Source: Candidatus Argoarchaeum ethanivorans
Lineage (GTDB): Archaea; Halobacteriota; Methanosarcinia; Methanosarcinales; EX4572-44
DNA length: 13,501 bases
Direction of reading: 5' to 3'
Assembly: GCA_905067535.1 (NCBI GenBank)
Contig: CAJHIR010000021.1
Location: forward strand, 1-13,501
Shown here one piece after another: positions 7,002 to 13,501 of the stretch. The notes beneath the pieces were generated by a model. That model saw only the letters and a program-made list of their open reading frames with translations, was not told the origin of the DNA and did no database searches. Every line of letters begins with the position of its first letter. Position 1 is the first letter of the stretch. The position numbers were made by a program, and so were the translations under genes.

Positions 7002-7604
7002 ATGATTAACGCTAAAATGAAAAAATCAATTGAAAAAGTAGCACTTGTATTAGGTTTTTCGATGTTTGGAGTTGTGCTGCTGGAAGATTTTAGAAATGCT
7101 CTTGCAAGCACGGTTGCAGTAGTATTAAACCCTTTATTTAATAATCTTCAGGTCAGTGTTGTGCTATTTGTCTTAGCAGCCATAACAGGTGCATACGCAT
7201 CCCTGATCCAAAAATACACCATGGATTGGGAGCTTATGCGACAGGTGCAGGATCGCATGAAAAGATTCCAGAAAGAATTCAGAGAAGCACAATTAGCCGA
7301 TAACCCGCAAAGAGTCAAGAAGCTTGAATCACAGCGCTCAGACATGATGAAAGAGCAGGTTGAGATGTCTAAACAACAATTCAAGCCAATGGCCTACATC
7401 AGTATCCTGTCTTTACCGCTATTTATAGGGGCAAATTATATAATTCTTGGTTCAACCTACACGATGGTTTTTCCATTCTGGGGTGAACAATCACTTTCCG
7501 GAAATGTTATTGGACCGATATACTACTGGTTATACTGGTACTTCATCTGCTCCATACCAGTAAGCCAACTGATACGAAAATTCCTTAACATAGGCGGAAT
7601 ATGA
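7002..7604 (+). CDS. DUF106/EMC3-TMCO1-like membrane protein (Oxa1/YidC superfamily insertase)
   Basis: About 200 residues from the ATG at 7002 (a TTG at 6993 would add three). Hydrophobic segments lie near residues 12-33, 48-72, 128-150 and 160-185. Between the second and third is a long charged coiled-coil region (from MDWELMRQVQDRMKRFQKEF to MKEQVEMSKQQFKPM). This layout is that of archaeal DUF106 proteins, which belong to the Oxa1 superfamily with EMC3, TMCO1 and Get1 and are thought to insert membrane proteins. Its place between adk and cmk is the standard archaeal context. The stop overlaps the cmk start by ATGA. No Shine-Dalgarno site is visible, and an AT-rich stretch at 6978-6992 leaves a leaderless start possible. 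Confidence 0.88.
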   Translation: MINAKMKKSIEKVALVLGFSMFGVVLLEDFRNALASTVAVVLNPLFNNLQVSVVLFVLAAITGAYASLIQKYTMDWELMRQVQDRMKRFQKEFREAQLADNPQRVKKLESQRSDMMKEQVEMSKQQFKPMAYISILSLPLFIGANYIILGSTYTMVFPFWGEQSLSGNVIGPIYYWLYWYFICSIPVSQLIRKFLNIGGI

Positions 7605-8128
7605 AAATCACTATTGGTGGACTTCCTGGAAGTGGTACAAGCACCCTTGCAGGAAAACTTGCAGGAAAGTTCAACTTAATAGTGATATCTGCCGGCGATA
7701 CTTTTCGAAAACTTGCAGCAGAACATAACATGAGTCTTAAAGAGTTTGGACATCTTGCAGAAAAAGATCAAGATATCGATAAACAACTCGATAAACAACA
7801 ACAAAAAATAGCACAACATCGTAATAACGTTATACTCGAGGGAAGATTAGCCGGGCACTTTATAGAGGATGCAACAACAAGAATATGGCTTAAAGCACCA
7901 ATCGAGGTTCGAGCAGCACGGATTGCACATCGGGAGGCAGAGACAGTGACTCAAACGATAGCAGAAATTAGAACGCGTGAAGAATGTGAAGCTTCGCGAT
8001 ATAAAAACTATTACCAGCTAAACATCAACGACCTTGCAATATATGACATCATACTCGATACAGCACGATACACAAAAGAGCAGACAACAAGAATAATCAG
8101 TGAGGCAGTACAAAATCACAAACAATGA
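7601..8128 (+). CDS. cmk: Cytidylate kinase, archaeal type
   Basis: A 175-residue cytoplasmic kinase that phosphorylates CMP/dCMP using ATP. The N-terminus ITIGGLPGSGTST (3-15) is the archaeal Cmk P-loop, in which Thr replaces the usual P-loop Lys; archaeal orthologues share this. Then come ISAGDTFRKLA (nucleoside-monophosphate site), VILEGRLAG and the LID-type RIAHREAE...RTREECEASRYKNYY typical of CMP kinases. The length fits archaeal members. It overlaps the preceding membrane-protein gene and the following cbf5 gene by ATGA each, so translation is probably coupled. L34e is not found before it, nor L14e after it. Confidence 0.94.
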   Translation: MKITIGGLPGSGTSTLAGKLAGKFNLIVISAGDTFRKLAAEHNMSLKEFGHLAEKDQDIDKQLDKQQQKIAQHRNNVILEGRLAGHFIEDATTRIWLKAPIEVRAARIAHREAETVTQTIAEIRTREECEASRYKNYYQLNINDLAIYDIILDTARYTKEQTTRIISEAVQNHKQ

Positions 8129-9108
8129 ACAGAGAGACAATAGTACTGAAAGAATCAGCAGCCAATACAAACTATGGATGTTGTCCAAGAGAGCGGCCAG
8201 CAACTGAATATATAAAAAAAGGAGTTATCAATCTTGATAAACCAAAAGGACCAACCAGCCATGAAGTAGCAAGCTGGGTAAAAAAAATCCTTCACATTGG
8301 AAAAGCAGGGCACAGCGGAACCCTTGATCCTAAAGTTACAGGACTCCTCCCTGTTATGCTTGGAGACGCCACAAGAGCAGTCGATGCACTGCGTTTATCA
8401 GGCAAAGAATATATATGTCTGATGCGATTGCACCGGAGAACACAGAGTGCACTGATAAGAGAGATTTGTAAGGAATTTACCGGTGCGATATACCAGACAC
8501 CTCCAATCAAATCTGCAGTAAAACGCGAACTACGCATACGACACATTTACTATATCGACATCCTTGAATTAACAAGTACTGAAGTCCTCCTGCAAATCGG
8601 ATGTGAAGCAGGAACCTACATCAGAAAGCTGTGTCACGACATAGGACTTGCTCTCGGTTGTGGGGCCCACATGCAGGAACTGAGAAGAACCGGAGCAGGA
8701 CCGCTAACAGAAGATACAGCAGTGACACTGCACGCACTTAAAGATGCTTACACTGCATGGGTGGAGGAAGGGGATGAAATGGAACTTAGAACAATCATAC
8801 AACCAGTGGAGAACGCTCTCATCCATCTGCCACGAATTACCATTTTCGATACTGCAGTGGACGCTATATGTCATGGAGCACCTCTTGCAACGCCAGGAAT
8901 TACAAGCATAGAAACATCAATAAACAAGGGCGACAATGTAGCAATATATACCCTCAAAGGAGAGATTGTTGCCATAGCAACAGCTTCGCTTTCAACTGAT
9001 GATATAATTAACAAGAAGAACGTGATAGCAGCAACCACGAAACATGTGCTGATGAATCCGGACACATATCCGATGCATTGGAAAAAACGACGCGCCGAGG
9101 TAGTCTAG
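8125..9108 (+). CDS. cbf5: tRNA/rRNA pseudouridine synthase, Cbf5/TruB family
   Basis: A 327-residue archaeal Cbf5-type enzyme, the catalytic subunit of H/ACA RNPs (with Nop10, Gar1 and L7Ae) and able to make pseudouridine 55 in tRNA. Seen: NLDKPKGPTSHEVASWV, then HSGTLDPKVTGLLPV with catalytic Asp68, the RTQSA/PPIKSAVKRELRIR substrate-contact region, and EAGTYIRKLCHDIGLALGCGAHMQELRRTGAGP. A C-terminal PUA domain (about 245-320) binds the RNA end. The ATG overlaps the cmk stop as ATGA, and no separate ribosome site is seen. The last 15 nt, including the TAG stop (9106-9108), lie inside the downstream tRNA-Ser gene. Confidence 0.95.
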   Translation: MNRETIVLKESAANTNYGCCPRERPATEYIKKGVINLDKPKGPTSHEVASWVKKILHIGKAGHSGTLDPKVTGLLPVMLGDATRAVDALRLSGKEYICLMRLHRRTQSALIREICKEFTGAIYQTPPIKSAVKRELRIRHIYYIDILELTSTEVLLQIGCEAGTYIRKLCHDIGLALGCGAHMQELRRTGAGPLTEDTAVTLHALKDAYTAWVEEGDEMELRTIIQPVENALIHLPRITIFDTAVDAICHGAPLATPGITSIETSINKGDNVAIYTLKGEIVAIATASLSTDDIINKKNVIAATTKHVLMNPDTYPMHWKKRRAEVV

Positions 9109-9177
9109 CGGTAAGGCGCAAGCCTGGAAAGCTTGTGGGGCTTAAGCCCCTCGAGGGTTCAAATCCCTCTCTCGGCG
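9094..9177 (+). tRNA. tRNA-Ser(GGA)
   Basis: An 84-nt class II tRNA. The acceptor arm GCCGAGG (9094-9100) pairs with TCTCGGC (9170-9176), with discriminator G9177. The anticodon stem CAAGC/GCTTG (9119-9123/9131-9135) holds the loop CTGGAAA, anticodon GGA at 9126-9128. The long variable arm GGGGC-TTAA-GCCCC (9137-9150) and G73 are serine identity features. The T arm is GAGGG-TTCAAAT-CCCTC. There is no intron and no encoded CCA. The first 15 nt overlap the end of cbf5 on the same strand. No clear TATA box is seen 25-45 bp upstream, so it may be cut from the cbf5 transcript. Confidence 0.96.
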
Positions 9178-9183
9178 TTACGG

Positions 9184-9188
9184 TTTTT
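9184..9188 (+). terminator. T-run after tRNA-Ser
   Basis: A TTTTT run 6 nt past the tRNA 3' end is a plausible archaeal T-tract terminator for the cbf5-tRNA transcript. On the opposite strand a T6 run at 9198-9203 may end the glycosyltransferase operon. The rest of 9178-9337 shows no gene. Confidence 0.3.
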
Positions 9189-9337
9189 AGTACTATCCAA
9201 AAAATTGGTATTGTCACTTTATAGTCACGAATCTTATTATCTGTATTTTTCGGTTAGATTCCCAGTGCCTCAAATTGATACTGGTCCCAATTTTTCACAA
9301 TCGTATTCACTCTTCTTTAACTTCCAGCGGATAAGCC

Positions 9338-10486
9338 CTAAGCTCGTCGGTACTCGGCATCTGTTTGCTCTGCAATCGTTTCCCACGAGTATTTTTCCGC
9401 AAATCGTCTGCCATTTTTACCCAGTTTATCCCTTTTCCCATTGTCTTGCAATAGTTGAATAATTGCATCACCCATCTCCTGTTCGTTCATTGACTCAACC
9501 AACAGAGCTGCATTGCCGAGTATCTCTGGCAACCCGCCAACGTTGGTTGCAACGACAGGCTTAGCCATTGCCATTGCTTCCAGTGCGAACAGGCTGGTGG
9601 CTTCGATCAAGCTTGGCAGCACTGCAATGTCGGCGGCTGCAAGATACTTTGGCATGAGGCTGTGTGGAACAGCACCAACAAATTCAACGTGTTCAGAGAC
9701 GCCCATATCAGCAGAGAGTAACTCCAAATTCTGTCTCTCAGGGCCATCGCCTGCGATTACCAGCTTGCATTGTTCCTCGCTAAAGACGTGTTTCATTGCG
9801 CGGAGCAAGTATTCAAGTCCGTTTTTCTTTACCAGCCTCCTTGCGGTTAGTAAAACAGGTAACGAATGATCCTGCTCTACTGGCTCAGTGCCGGGACGAA
9901 AATGGTTGAGATTAACGCCATTATGAATTACTTTTAGCTTATCTGCTGGTGCCCCCCATGCAAGCACTTGCTCTGCAAAATACTTAGCAGTATGAACCTG
10001 AAGGTGAACGTGCCTGGCAAGCATGGGTGCCAAAAAACGCTCACAAGAACGGTAAAAACCAGCAGCTATGGGGTTTGTTATTTCATTCCAGACAGGATAG
10101 TAGGAACCATGAAGTGTGTTTACTGCGACTGCATGGTTCATCCTTGCAAGGTAGGTTGCTAAAAATCCGCTCACATATATGTGTCCATGATAAATATCAT
10201 AGCCTCGTAATCGCCGTCCGAGCACAGCGAGCGGGAACAGGACTTGCCTGGACAGCTTGAGGTTGCTGTTGCTCCATGTCAGCCTCATGGTGTTTAAGCA
10301 GTCAACAGGTAAGATATGCACTCCATCAATGCAGCGCTTAGAACACGAATTCTGTGCACCGGTCAATATTGTTACGTCATTGCCAAGTGCAACAAGCTCC
10401 TTACAAAGTTCTAAGATGGCGAGCTCTATTCCACCCATTGTGTCAGTGTTTAGGGGCCCCAACTCGTAAATATGCAGTATTTTCAT
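9338..10486 (-). CDS. Glycosyltransferase family 4
   Basis: A 382-residue GT-B fold glycosyltransferase. The N-terminal acceptor domain starts MKILHIYELGPLNTDTMGGIE, where the Gly-rich loop follows strand one. The C-terminal donor domain shows LLTARRLVKKNGLEYLLRA, KLVIAGDGPER, and VLPSLIEATSLFALEAMAMAKPVVAT with the EX7E pair Glu295/Glu303, then GGLPEIL. Such enzymes transfer a sugar from a nucleotide sugar, retaining configuration, often onto lipid-linked or surface glycans at the inner membrane face. The ATG at 10486 has AAAGGT about 9 nt upstream and starts 13 bp after the ArnD-like gene stop, so they are co-transcribed. The sugar and acceptor cannot be read from the sequence. Confidence 0.92.
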   Translation of the reverse strand: MKILHIYELGPLNTDTMGGIELAILELCKELVALGNDVTILTGAQNSCSKRCIDGVHILPVDCLNTMRLTWSNSNLKLSRQVLFPLAVLGRRLRGYDIYHGHIYVSGFLATYLARMNHAVAVNTLHGSYYPVWNEITNPIAAGFYRSCERFLAPMLARHVHLQVHTAKYFAEQVLAWGAPADKLKVIHNGVNLNHFRPGTEPVEQDHSLPVLLTARRLVKKNGLEYLLRAMKHVFSEEQCKLVIAGDGPERQNLELLSADMGVSEHVEFVGAVPHSLMPKYLAAADIAVLPSLIEATSLFALEAMAMAKPVVATNVGGLPEILGNAALLVESMNEQEMGDAIIQLLQDNGKRDKLGKNGRRFAEKYSWETIAEQTDAEYRRA

Positions 10487-10499
10487 CTTTACTTACCTT

Positions 10500-11303
10500 T
10501 TAGTTTATATTACCTTTCAATCCTGATGCCATCTCCCCAAGGGTCACTATTTTTGAGCTTTCTTCCATACACTTCAAAACATGCTCGAGAAACACGGGTT
10601 TGAAAACAGGCTCATAAGACGAGTGGCAGTAGAAGACAAAAGACGAATGGCGGCTTAGTTTGTCAGTGACAGCCTTCAGTATTTGATTATCGCTGAATCC
10701 GTCATCGTTTAGCTCTCCAATTGACCTCATGCTGACCGGTATCTGCAAAGTTCTGCAAATCTTGTCCCTGGTCCCGATCTCAGGATAGAATGCCTTCTCT
10801 CCAATAAAGTCACTTGAATAACTGAATCCAAAATCATCCAGCACACCCAGAAACCTTGAGTTTACAGTAAACCCCGGGGATGCAAATGATTTTGGATAAA
10901 AACCAAATGCCTGCTCGAACAGTTTGCATCCACGTGAAATCAAAGCACCTATCTCTTCCGTGCTTTTCGAGTCGAGGTGTTTCATCCAGTCGTAGTGGTC
11001 ATATCCATGCAGTCCAAGTTCGTGTCCAGCCTCAACGATCATGTCGATGTTTTCGGAGTCCTGGACCTGTCTTTTAAAGAGTAAGCCATTGAGCATGGTC
11101 AGTCCATAGCGTTTGAATGCTTTTTTTCTGATGATATCCAGCGGGTTCATGTAGTTCCTCATATTCCTAACTATGTTGTCAATGCCTGTAGTAACGAAAA
11201 AAGTCGCTTTTACTCCATGCCGTTTTAGCATATCTAATAGAACTGGCAGCGATTCTGCATCTTTAACACAATCGATGTCAACCCTGAGTCCTGCGTATTT
11301 CAT
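10500..11303 (-). CDS. Polysaccharide deacetylase family, ArnD-like deformylase/deacetylase
   Basis: A 267-residue NodB-fold hydrolase. GLRVDIDC gives the catalytic and metal Asp (Asp9, Asp11). HELGLHGYDHYDW gives the HxxxH metal ligands (His99, His103). FASPGF is the third motif, and FYCHSSYEP holds a later His227. The pattern GLRVDID...KRHGVKATFFVTTGIDN is close to ArnD, which deformylates undecaprenyl-phosphate-4-deoxy-4-formamido-arabinose. A lipid-linked amino-sugar substrate is therefore plausible, but not proven in an archaeon. The family start fits ATG at 11303; a GTG at 11339 would add 12 residues and lacks a ribosome site. TTTAATAG about 28 nt upstream may be a TATA box for a leaderless message. 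No signal peptide. Confidence 0.87.
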   Translation of the reverse strand: MKYAGLRVDIDCVKDAESLPVLLDMLKRHGVKATFFVTTGIDNIVRNMRNYMNPLDIIRKKAFKRYGLTMLNGLLFKRQVQDSENIDMIVEAGHELGLHGYDHYDWMKHLDSKSTEEIGALISRGCKLFEQAFGFYPKSFASPGFTVNSRFLGVLDDFGFSYSSDFIGEKAFYPEIGTRDKICRTLQIPVSMRSIGELNDDGFSDNQILKAVTDKLSRHSSFVFYCHSSYEPVFKPVFLEHVLKCMEESSKIVTLGEMASGLKGNIN

Positions 11304-11390
11304 TGTGTATACAGTATAACTTCCTTCTATTAAAGACACTGATTTACCCGGACTTATTTAAGTTTGACCTTGTTGATTTGTATTATCTAT

Positions 11391-11420
11391 CTGTGTTAAT
11401 CTGCGTTAATCTGTGTCAAC
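11391..11420. repeat. Three imperfect 10-bp tandem repeats
   Basis: CTGTGTTAAT, CTGCGTTAAT and CTGTGTCAAC follow one another directly. The last unit runs over the stop codon of the archaeosortase gene (11416-11418). Short repeats of this flavour are dispersed between genes in many prokaryotes; here the copy sits between the sortase and the ArnD-like gene. Confidence 0.8.
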
Positions 11421-12246
11421 AATTTATTTTATTGTAAACATAAAAATAAACATAAAGGAAGATGATATACCATAAAGGAAACAGGATATAAATAGTCCAT
11501 GAGTGAGCGGTCCAGAGTGCAGCCTCACCACGGTAATAGCCGACTAACAGCAGGATTATAAGCCTTATAAAACTCTGGACCCATGTTCCTACTATGCCAA
11601 AAATGAACACATAACCTGCTTTCCCGCGAGGAAGTGGAGTGTCCAGCATCATCAACGCGAAGATTGCGATAAAAACGCCCATTGTCGCTGGTCCAGCACA
11701 GGCGGAAGTGACGAGGACAGATATTGGCTCACCGGTTGAGCTTAAAAAACTGATCAACTGCCCATGACTTTCCAGTGGATAGCCAGATAGTGTCAATATC
11801 CACGTCGCTGGTGAAATGATGGTTTTTGAATAGGGAAGCTCGGCAAATTTTTCAACTATTAATGGGAATGAGATGGAAAAGCCATAGATTCCAAGCAGGA
11901 TTGACTGGATAAGCATTCCTTTACCAAAGAAAATAATGAAAATGGCAAGCCATGCCAATAGTAACTGGAAGACAGGAAAAACCCAAACTGCCGGCATCAA
12001 CAGCGAAAACGCAAGAAGAACCAGACCAAGAACAATGAAGACAGGGTTATACGATTCTGCTCTCATTCCCTGCAATATCTCTCTTTTCTTGAGTAACAGC
12101 CAGATAAAGCAAAGGATGAGAACCCCCAACGAGGCGGCGTGGTGCTGCCCAATGATGTAGTCAAGTGAGAACATTGAGGCGATGCTCTCTAAAGACCGGC
12201 GGAAGAATGTGAAGGATATGGTAAAACATAATGCAAAACAAAACAC
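11416..12246 (-). CDS. Archaeosortase/exosortase family membrane transpeptidase
   Basis: A 276-residue, about eight-helix integral membrane protein. Numbered from the GTG at 12246, the exosortase-type catalytic triad is Cys183 (TSACAGPATMGVF), Arg228 (WVQSFIRLIILL) and His248 (ALWTAHSWTIYILF). The usual NxxR is SxxR here. Archaeosortases recognise a C-terminal tripartite tail (short motif, membrane helix, basic end) on surface proteins and replace it, probably with a lipid anchor. No substrate with such a tail is in the window. The N-terminus is uncertain: the frame is open back to the UAG of the CPBP gene. A strong GGAGGT there is followed 7 nt later by AUC at 12291, which would add a basic KSSDRRLVEK stretch before helix one. 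The GTG at 12246 has only a weak ribosome site. Confidence 0.87.
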   Translation of the reverse strand: MFCFALCFTISFTFFRRSLESIASMFSLDYIIGQHHAASLGVLILCFIWLLLKKREILQGMRAESYNPVFIVLGLVLLAFSLLMPAVWVFPVFQLLLAWLAIFIIFFGKGMLIQSILLGIYGFSISFPLIVEKFAELPYSKTIISPATWILTLSGYPLESHGQLISFLSSTGEPISVLVTSACAGPATMGVFIAIFALMMLDTPLPRGKAGYVFIFGIVGTWVQSFIRLIILLLVGYYRGEAALWTAHSWTIYILFPLWYIIFLYVYFYVYNKINC

Positions 12247-12303
12247 TGCTTTTTCAACCAGTCTTCTGTCTGATGATTTCGTACCAGAGATTTTTTTTAC
12301 CTC

Positions 12304-13086
12304 CTACTGAAAAATATACGGGAGCACTCCCACGAGCATTGTATTGCCAACTGCATGGACACTGATGGGTGCAGTCAAGCTTCCTGTTTTATAATACAGG
12401 TATCCAAGTACCATACCACCGAAAAATACGAAGAAGAGTTCCGGAACAGAACGCCATGTGAGATGCATCACAGCGAACATGAAACTTGCAGACACGAGCC
12501 CTGTTTTTGTGCCAAAAGCGTATGACAGGTTTCGCTGAATCAAAGCCCTGAACAGCAGTTCTTCACCGAGAGCAACAAAAAAGAGCATATAGATAAAGTC
12601 TCTAAAAAGATGCCCCAACGTAAATGCAGGGAATACAGGTGCAGGCGTTATGATAAAGTATTCTATCGTTCCAAAAGGGACTCCTATAAGAACGCCAAGA
12701 AGTGCATATTTTAAAATCCTGTCCTTTTTAAACCCAAGTTCTTCAAAACTGATGTCCTTCTTGTGAACATAATAGAAACAAAGTCCAAGGATTGTGGCAT
12801 AAACTGCTGGCAGAAGATAGATCTGGCGTAAGAAGAACCAGGGCAGTGAAGAGGTGATGAGAATATATATTGGCACGAGTGCAAGGCATTCAGCAGAGTC
12901 TACAACATGTACGCCCGGTGCTTTTACCGAAATCACGAGATAGATTCCAATGGCAGTGAACAACGCCATCACAATGCCTATACGCACATCCTCGTATGTG
13001 AAAATATATTCGGTAATAGAGATGGCGATAAATATGCCGAGGATTAACAGCCATTCCCACCTGGAGATGCTCCTAATGTATGCCAT
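12304..13086 (-). CDS. CPBP family intramembrane glutamic protease (CAAX protease/bacteriocin-processing type)
   Basis: A 260-residue multi-helix membrane protein with the three CPBP (Abi, Rce1-like) motifs: EELLFR (Glu175, Glu176, Arg180), FAVMH (His208) and HAVGN (His244, Asn248). Rce1-type members cut the tails of prenylated proteins inside the membrane; most prokaryotic members have unknown substrates. Its TAG stop carries the Shine-Dalgarno site of the in-frame archaeosortase gene. Exosortase/CPBP fusions are known (exosortase E/protease), so cooperation in surface-protein processing is a sensible inference. The ATG at 13086 has no Shine-Dalgarno site but an AT-rich stretch follows the 7-mer repeat just upstream, so it may begin a leaderless transcript. 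Confidence 0.92.
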   Translation of the reverse strand: MAYIRSISRWEWLLILGIFIAISITEYIFTYEDVRIGIVMALFTAIGIYLVISVKAPGVHVVDSAECLALVPIYILITSSLPWFFLRQIYLLPAVYATILGLCFYYVHKKDISFEELGFKKDRILKYALLGVLIGVPFGTIEYFIITPAPVFPAFTLGHLFRDFIYMLFFVALGEELLFRALIQRNLSYAFGTKTGLVSASFMFAVMHLTWRSVPELFFVFFGGMVLGYLYYKTGSLTAPISVHAVGNTMLVGVLPYIFQ

Positions 13087-13099
13087 TTTTAATTATTTA

Positions 13100-13141
13100 G
13101 GTGTAAGGTGTTGGGTGTAAGGTGTTGGGTGTAAGGTGTAA
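13100..13141. repeat. Six tandem 7-bp repeats (GGTGTAA/GGTGTTG)
   Basis: On the plus strand the units read GGTGTAA, GGTGTTG, GGTGTAA, GGTGTTG, GGTGTAA, GGTGTAA with no gaps, 42 bp in total, ending 8 bp before the stop of the S23 gene and upstream of the CPBP start. The regularly spaced GG pairs could in principle form a weak two-layer G-quadruplex. Spacers are absent, so this is not CRISPR. Confidence 0.92.
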
Positions 13142-13149
13142 GATTTCCA

Positions 13150-13500
13150 TCACCTTTCACCTTTCTTTGCCTTCCATCTCATGAGCGCTGATTCCAAACC
13201 TCTAAGCATTTTTGCAGATTCTTCATATCTTTGCCGGTAATTCAAATAAGCATCTTTGTCAATATAACCTTTCCGATAGGCAACCTGCAAATGGTGTAAC
13301 GTTTCCTGATACTCTCCAAAAGCTCGATTAATTCCTTCCAAGTATATGTTAATATGCTTGTTATTCCATCCCTCTGCCAGATTCGCAGGTATTGAATTCG
13401 ATGACCGCCTTATTTGAGACCCTAATTCGTATAGTTCATATTTTGGGAATTTTAACGAAATTTTGCTTACCTCTAAATGTAGCTCAAGTAGCTTTTGGTA
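13150..13500 (-). CDS. S23/four-helix-bundle (23S rRNA-IVS-encoded-like) protein, partial
   Basis: The frame stays open to the window edge, giving at least 116 residues; the N-terminus is missing. Features of the S23 (bAvd-like) family are clear: FPKYELYELGSQIRRSSNSIPANLAEGWNN, then a region aligned with the family's 'fl..A.GS..E' helix (INIYLEGINRAFGEYQETLHHLQVAYRKGYID) and a final helix. These small helical proteins form oligomeric barrels. Homologues occur inside 23S rRNA intervening sequences, next to diversity-generating retroelements (Avd) and, most often, alone with unknown function. No reverse transcriptase or variable repeat is in this window. A start at the internal TTG (13341) would leave only 63 residues and drop the conserved core, so it is not the real start. 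Confidence 0.88.
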   Translation of the reverse strand, partial: YQKLLELHLEVSKISLKFPKYELYELGSQIRRSSNSIPANLAEGWNNKHINIYLEGINRAFGEYQETLHHLQVAYRKGYIDKDAYLNYRQRYEESAKMLRGLESALMRWKAKKGER

Positions 13501-13501
13501 T

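Noticed and set aside
9094..9177. tRNA-Ser as the attachment site of an integrated element
   Set aside because: No integrase gene and no second copy of the tRNA 3' end is visible in the window; the genes to the right look like ordinary envelope genes.
12304..12306. UAG as a pyrrolysine codon
   Set aside because: UAG also ends cbf5 and the GT4 gene in this window, and a ribosome site overlaps it, so a normal stop is the simpler reading; kept only as an option in the findings.
13100..13141. CRISPR array
   Set aside because: Units are 7 bp and contiguous without spacers, and no cas genes are nearby.
13150..13500. Diversity-generating retroelement (Avd role for the S23 protein)
   Set aside because: No reverse transcriptase, template repeat or variable repeat is seen; the family is mostly found without them.

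Overview
The window looks like a chromosomal segment of a euryarchaeon of moderate to low GC. The main evidence is the gene set adk - DUF106/EMC3-like membrane protein - archaeal cytidylate kinase - Cbf5/TruB-type pseudouridine synthase, a truncated relative of the core archaeal secY-distal cluster. Further support comes from CBS-domain arrays, an archaeosortase, TATA-like promoter elements and a class II tRNA-Ser without an encoded CCA. I lean towards the Methanomicrobia/ANME-like part of the tree (archaeosortase, S23 four-helix protein, bacterial-length adenylate kinase), but the sequence alone does not prove this.

Left part (1-5.9 kb). A plus-strand gene encodes an indolepyruvate:ferredoxin oxidoreductase alpha-like thiamine-diphosphate enzyme that lacks the usual C-terminal ferredoxin domain. 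It is preceded by a compact hairpin that covers its ribosome-binding site. Convergent to it is a minus-strand operon of five consecutive CBS-domain proteins: four with four CBS motifs each and the promoter-proximal one with two plus a zinc ribbon, 18 motifs in all. A TATA box and Shine-Dalgarno sites fit this operon. A likely 44-codon small gene, missed by length cut-offs, sits between the first and second CBS genes and overlaps the next start by ATGA. Between the second and third CBS genes (transcription order) lie two near-perfect RNA hairpins and a sequence element that also occurs in the leader of the TPP-enzyme gene.

Middle (5.9-9.2 kb). A divergent 500-bp intergenic region separates the CBS operon from adk. 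The adk-DUF106-cmk-cbf5 operon is very tight (two ATGA overlaps) and lacks the ribosomal protein genes L34e and L14e that often sit between these genes in archaea. The cbf5 stop codon lies inside the D loop of a tRNA-Ser(GGA) gene on the same strand.

Right part (9.3-13.5 kb), all on the minus strand. In transcription order: an S23-type four-helix-bundle protein (cut by the window edge), a CPBP intramembrane protease, an archaeosortase, an ArnD-like polysaccharide deacetylase/deformylase and a GT4 glycosyltransferase. This looks like an envelope module: lipid-linked sugar transfer and N-deacylation plus a membrane transpeptidase for surface proteins. The protease and sortase reading frames are in the same frame, separated only by one UAG and with no standard start codon near the intervening Shine-Dalgarno site. 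Short tandem repeats (six 7-mers; three 10-mers) flank this module.
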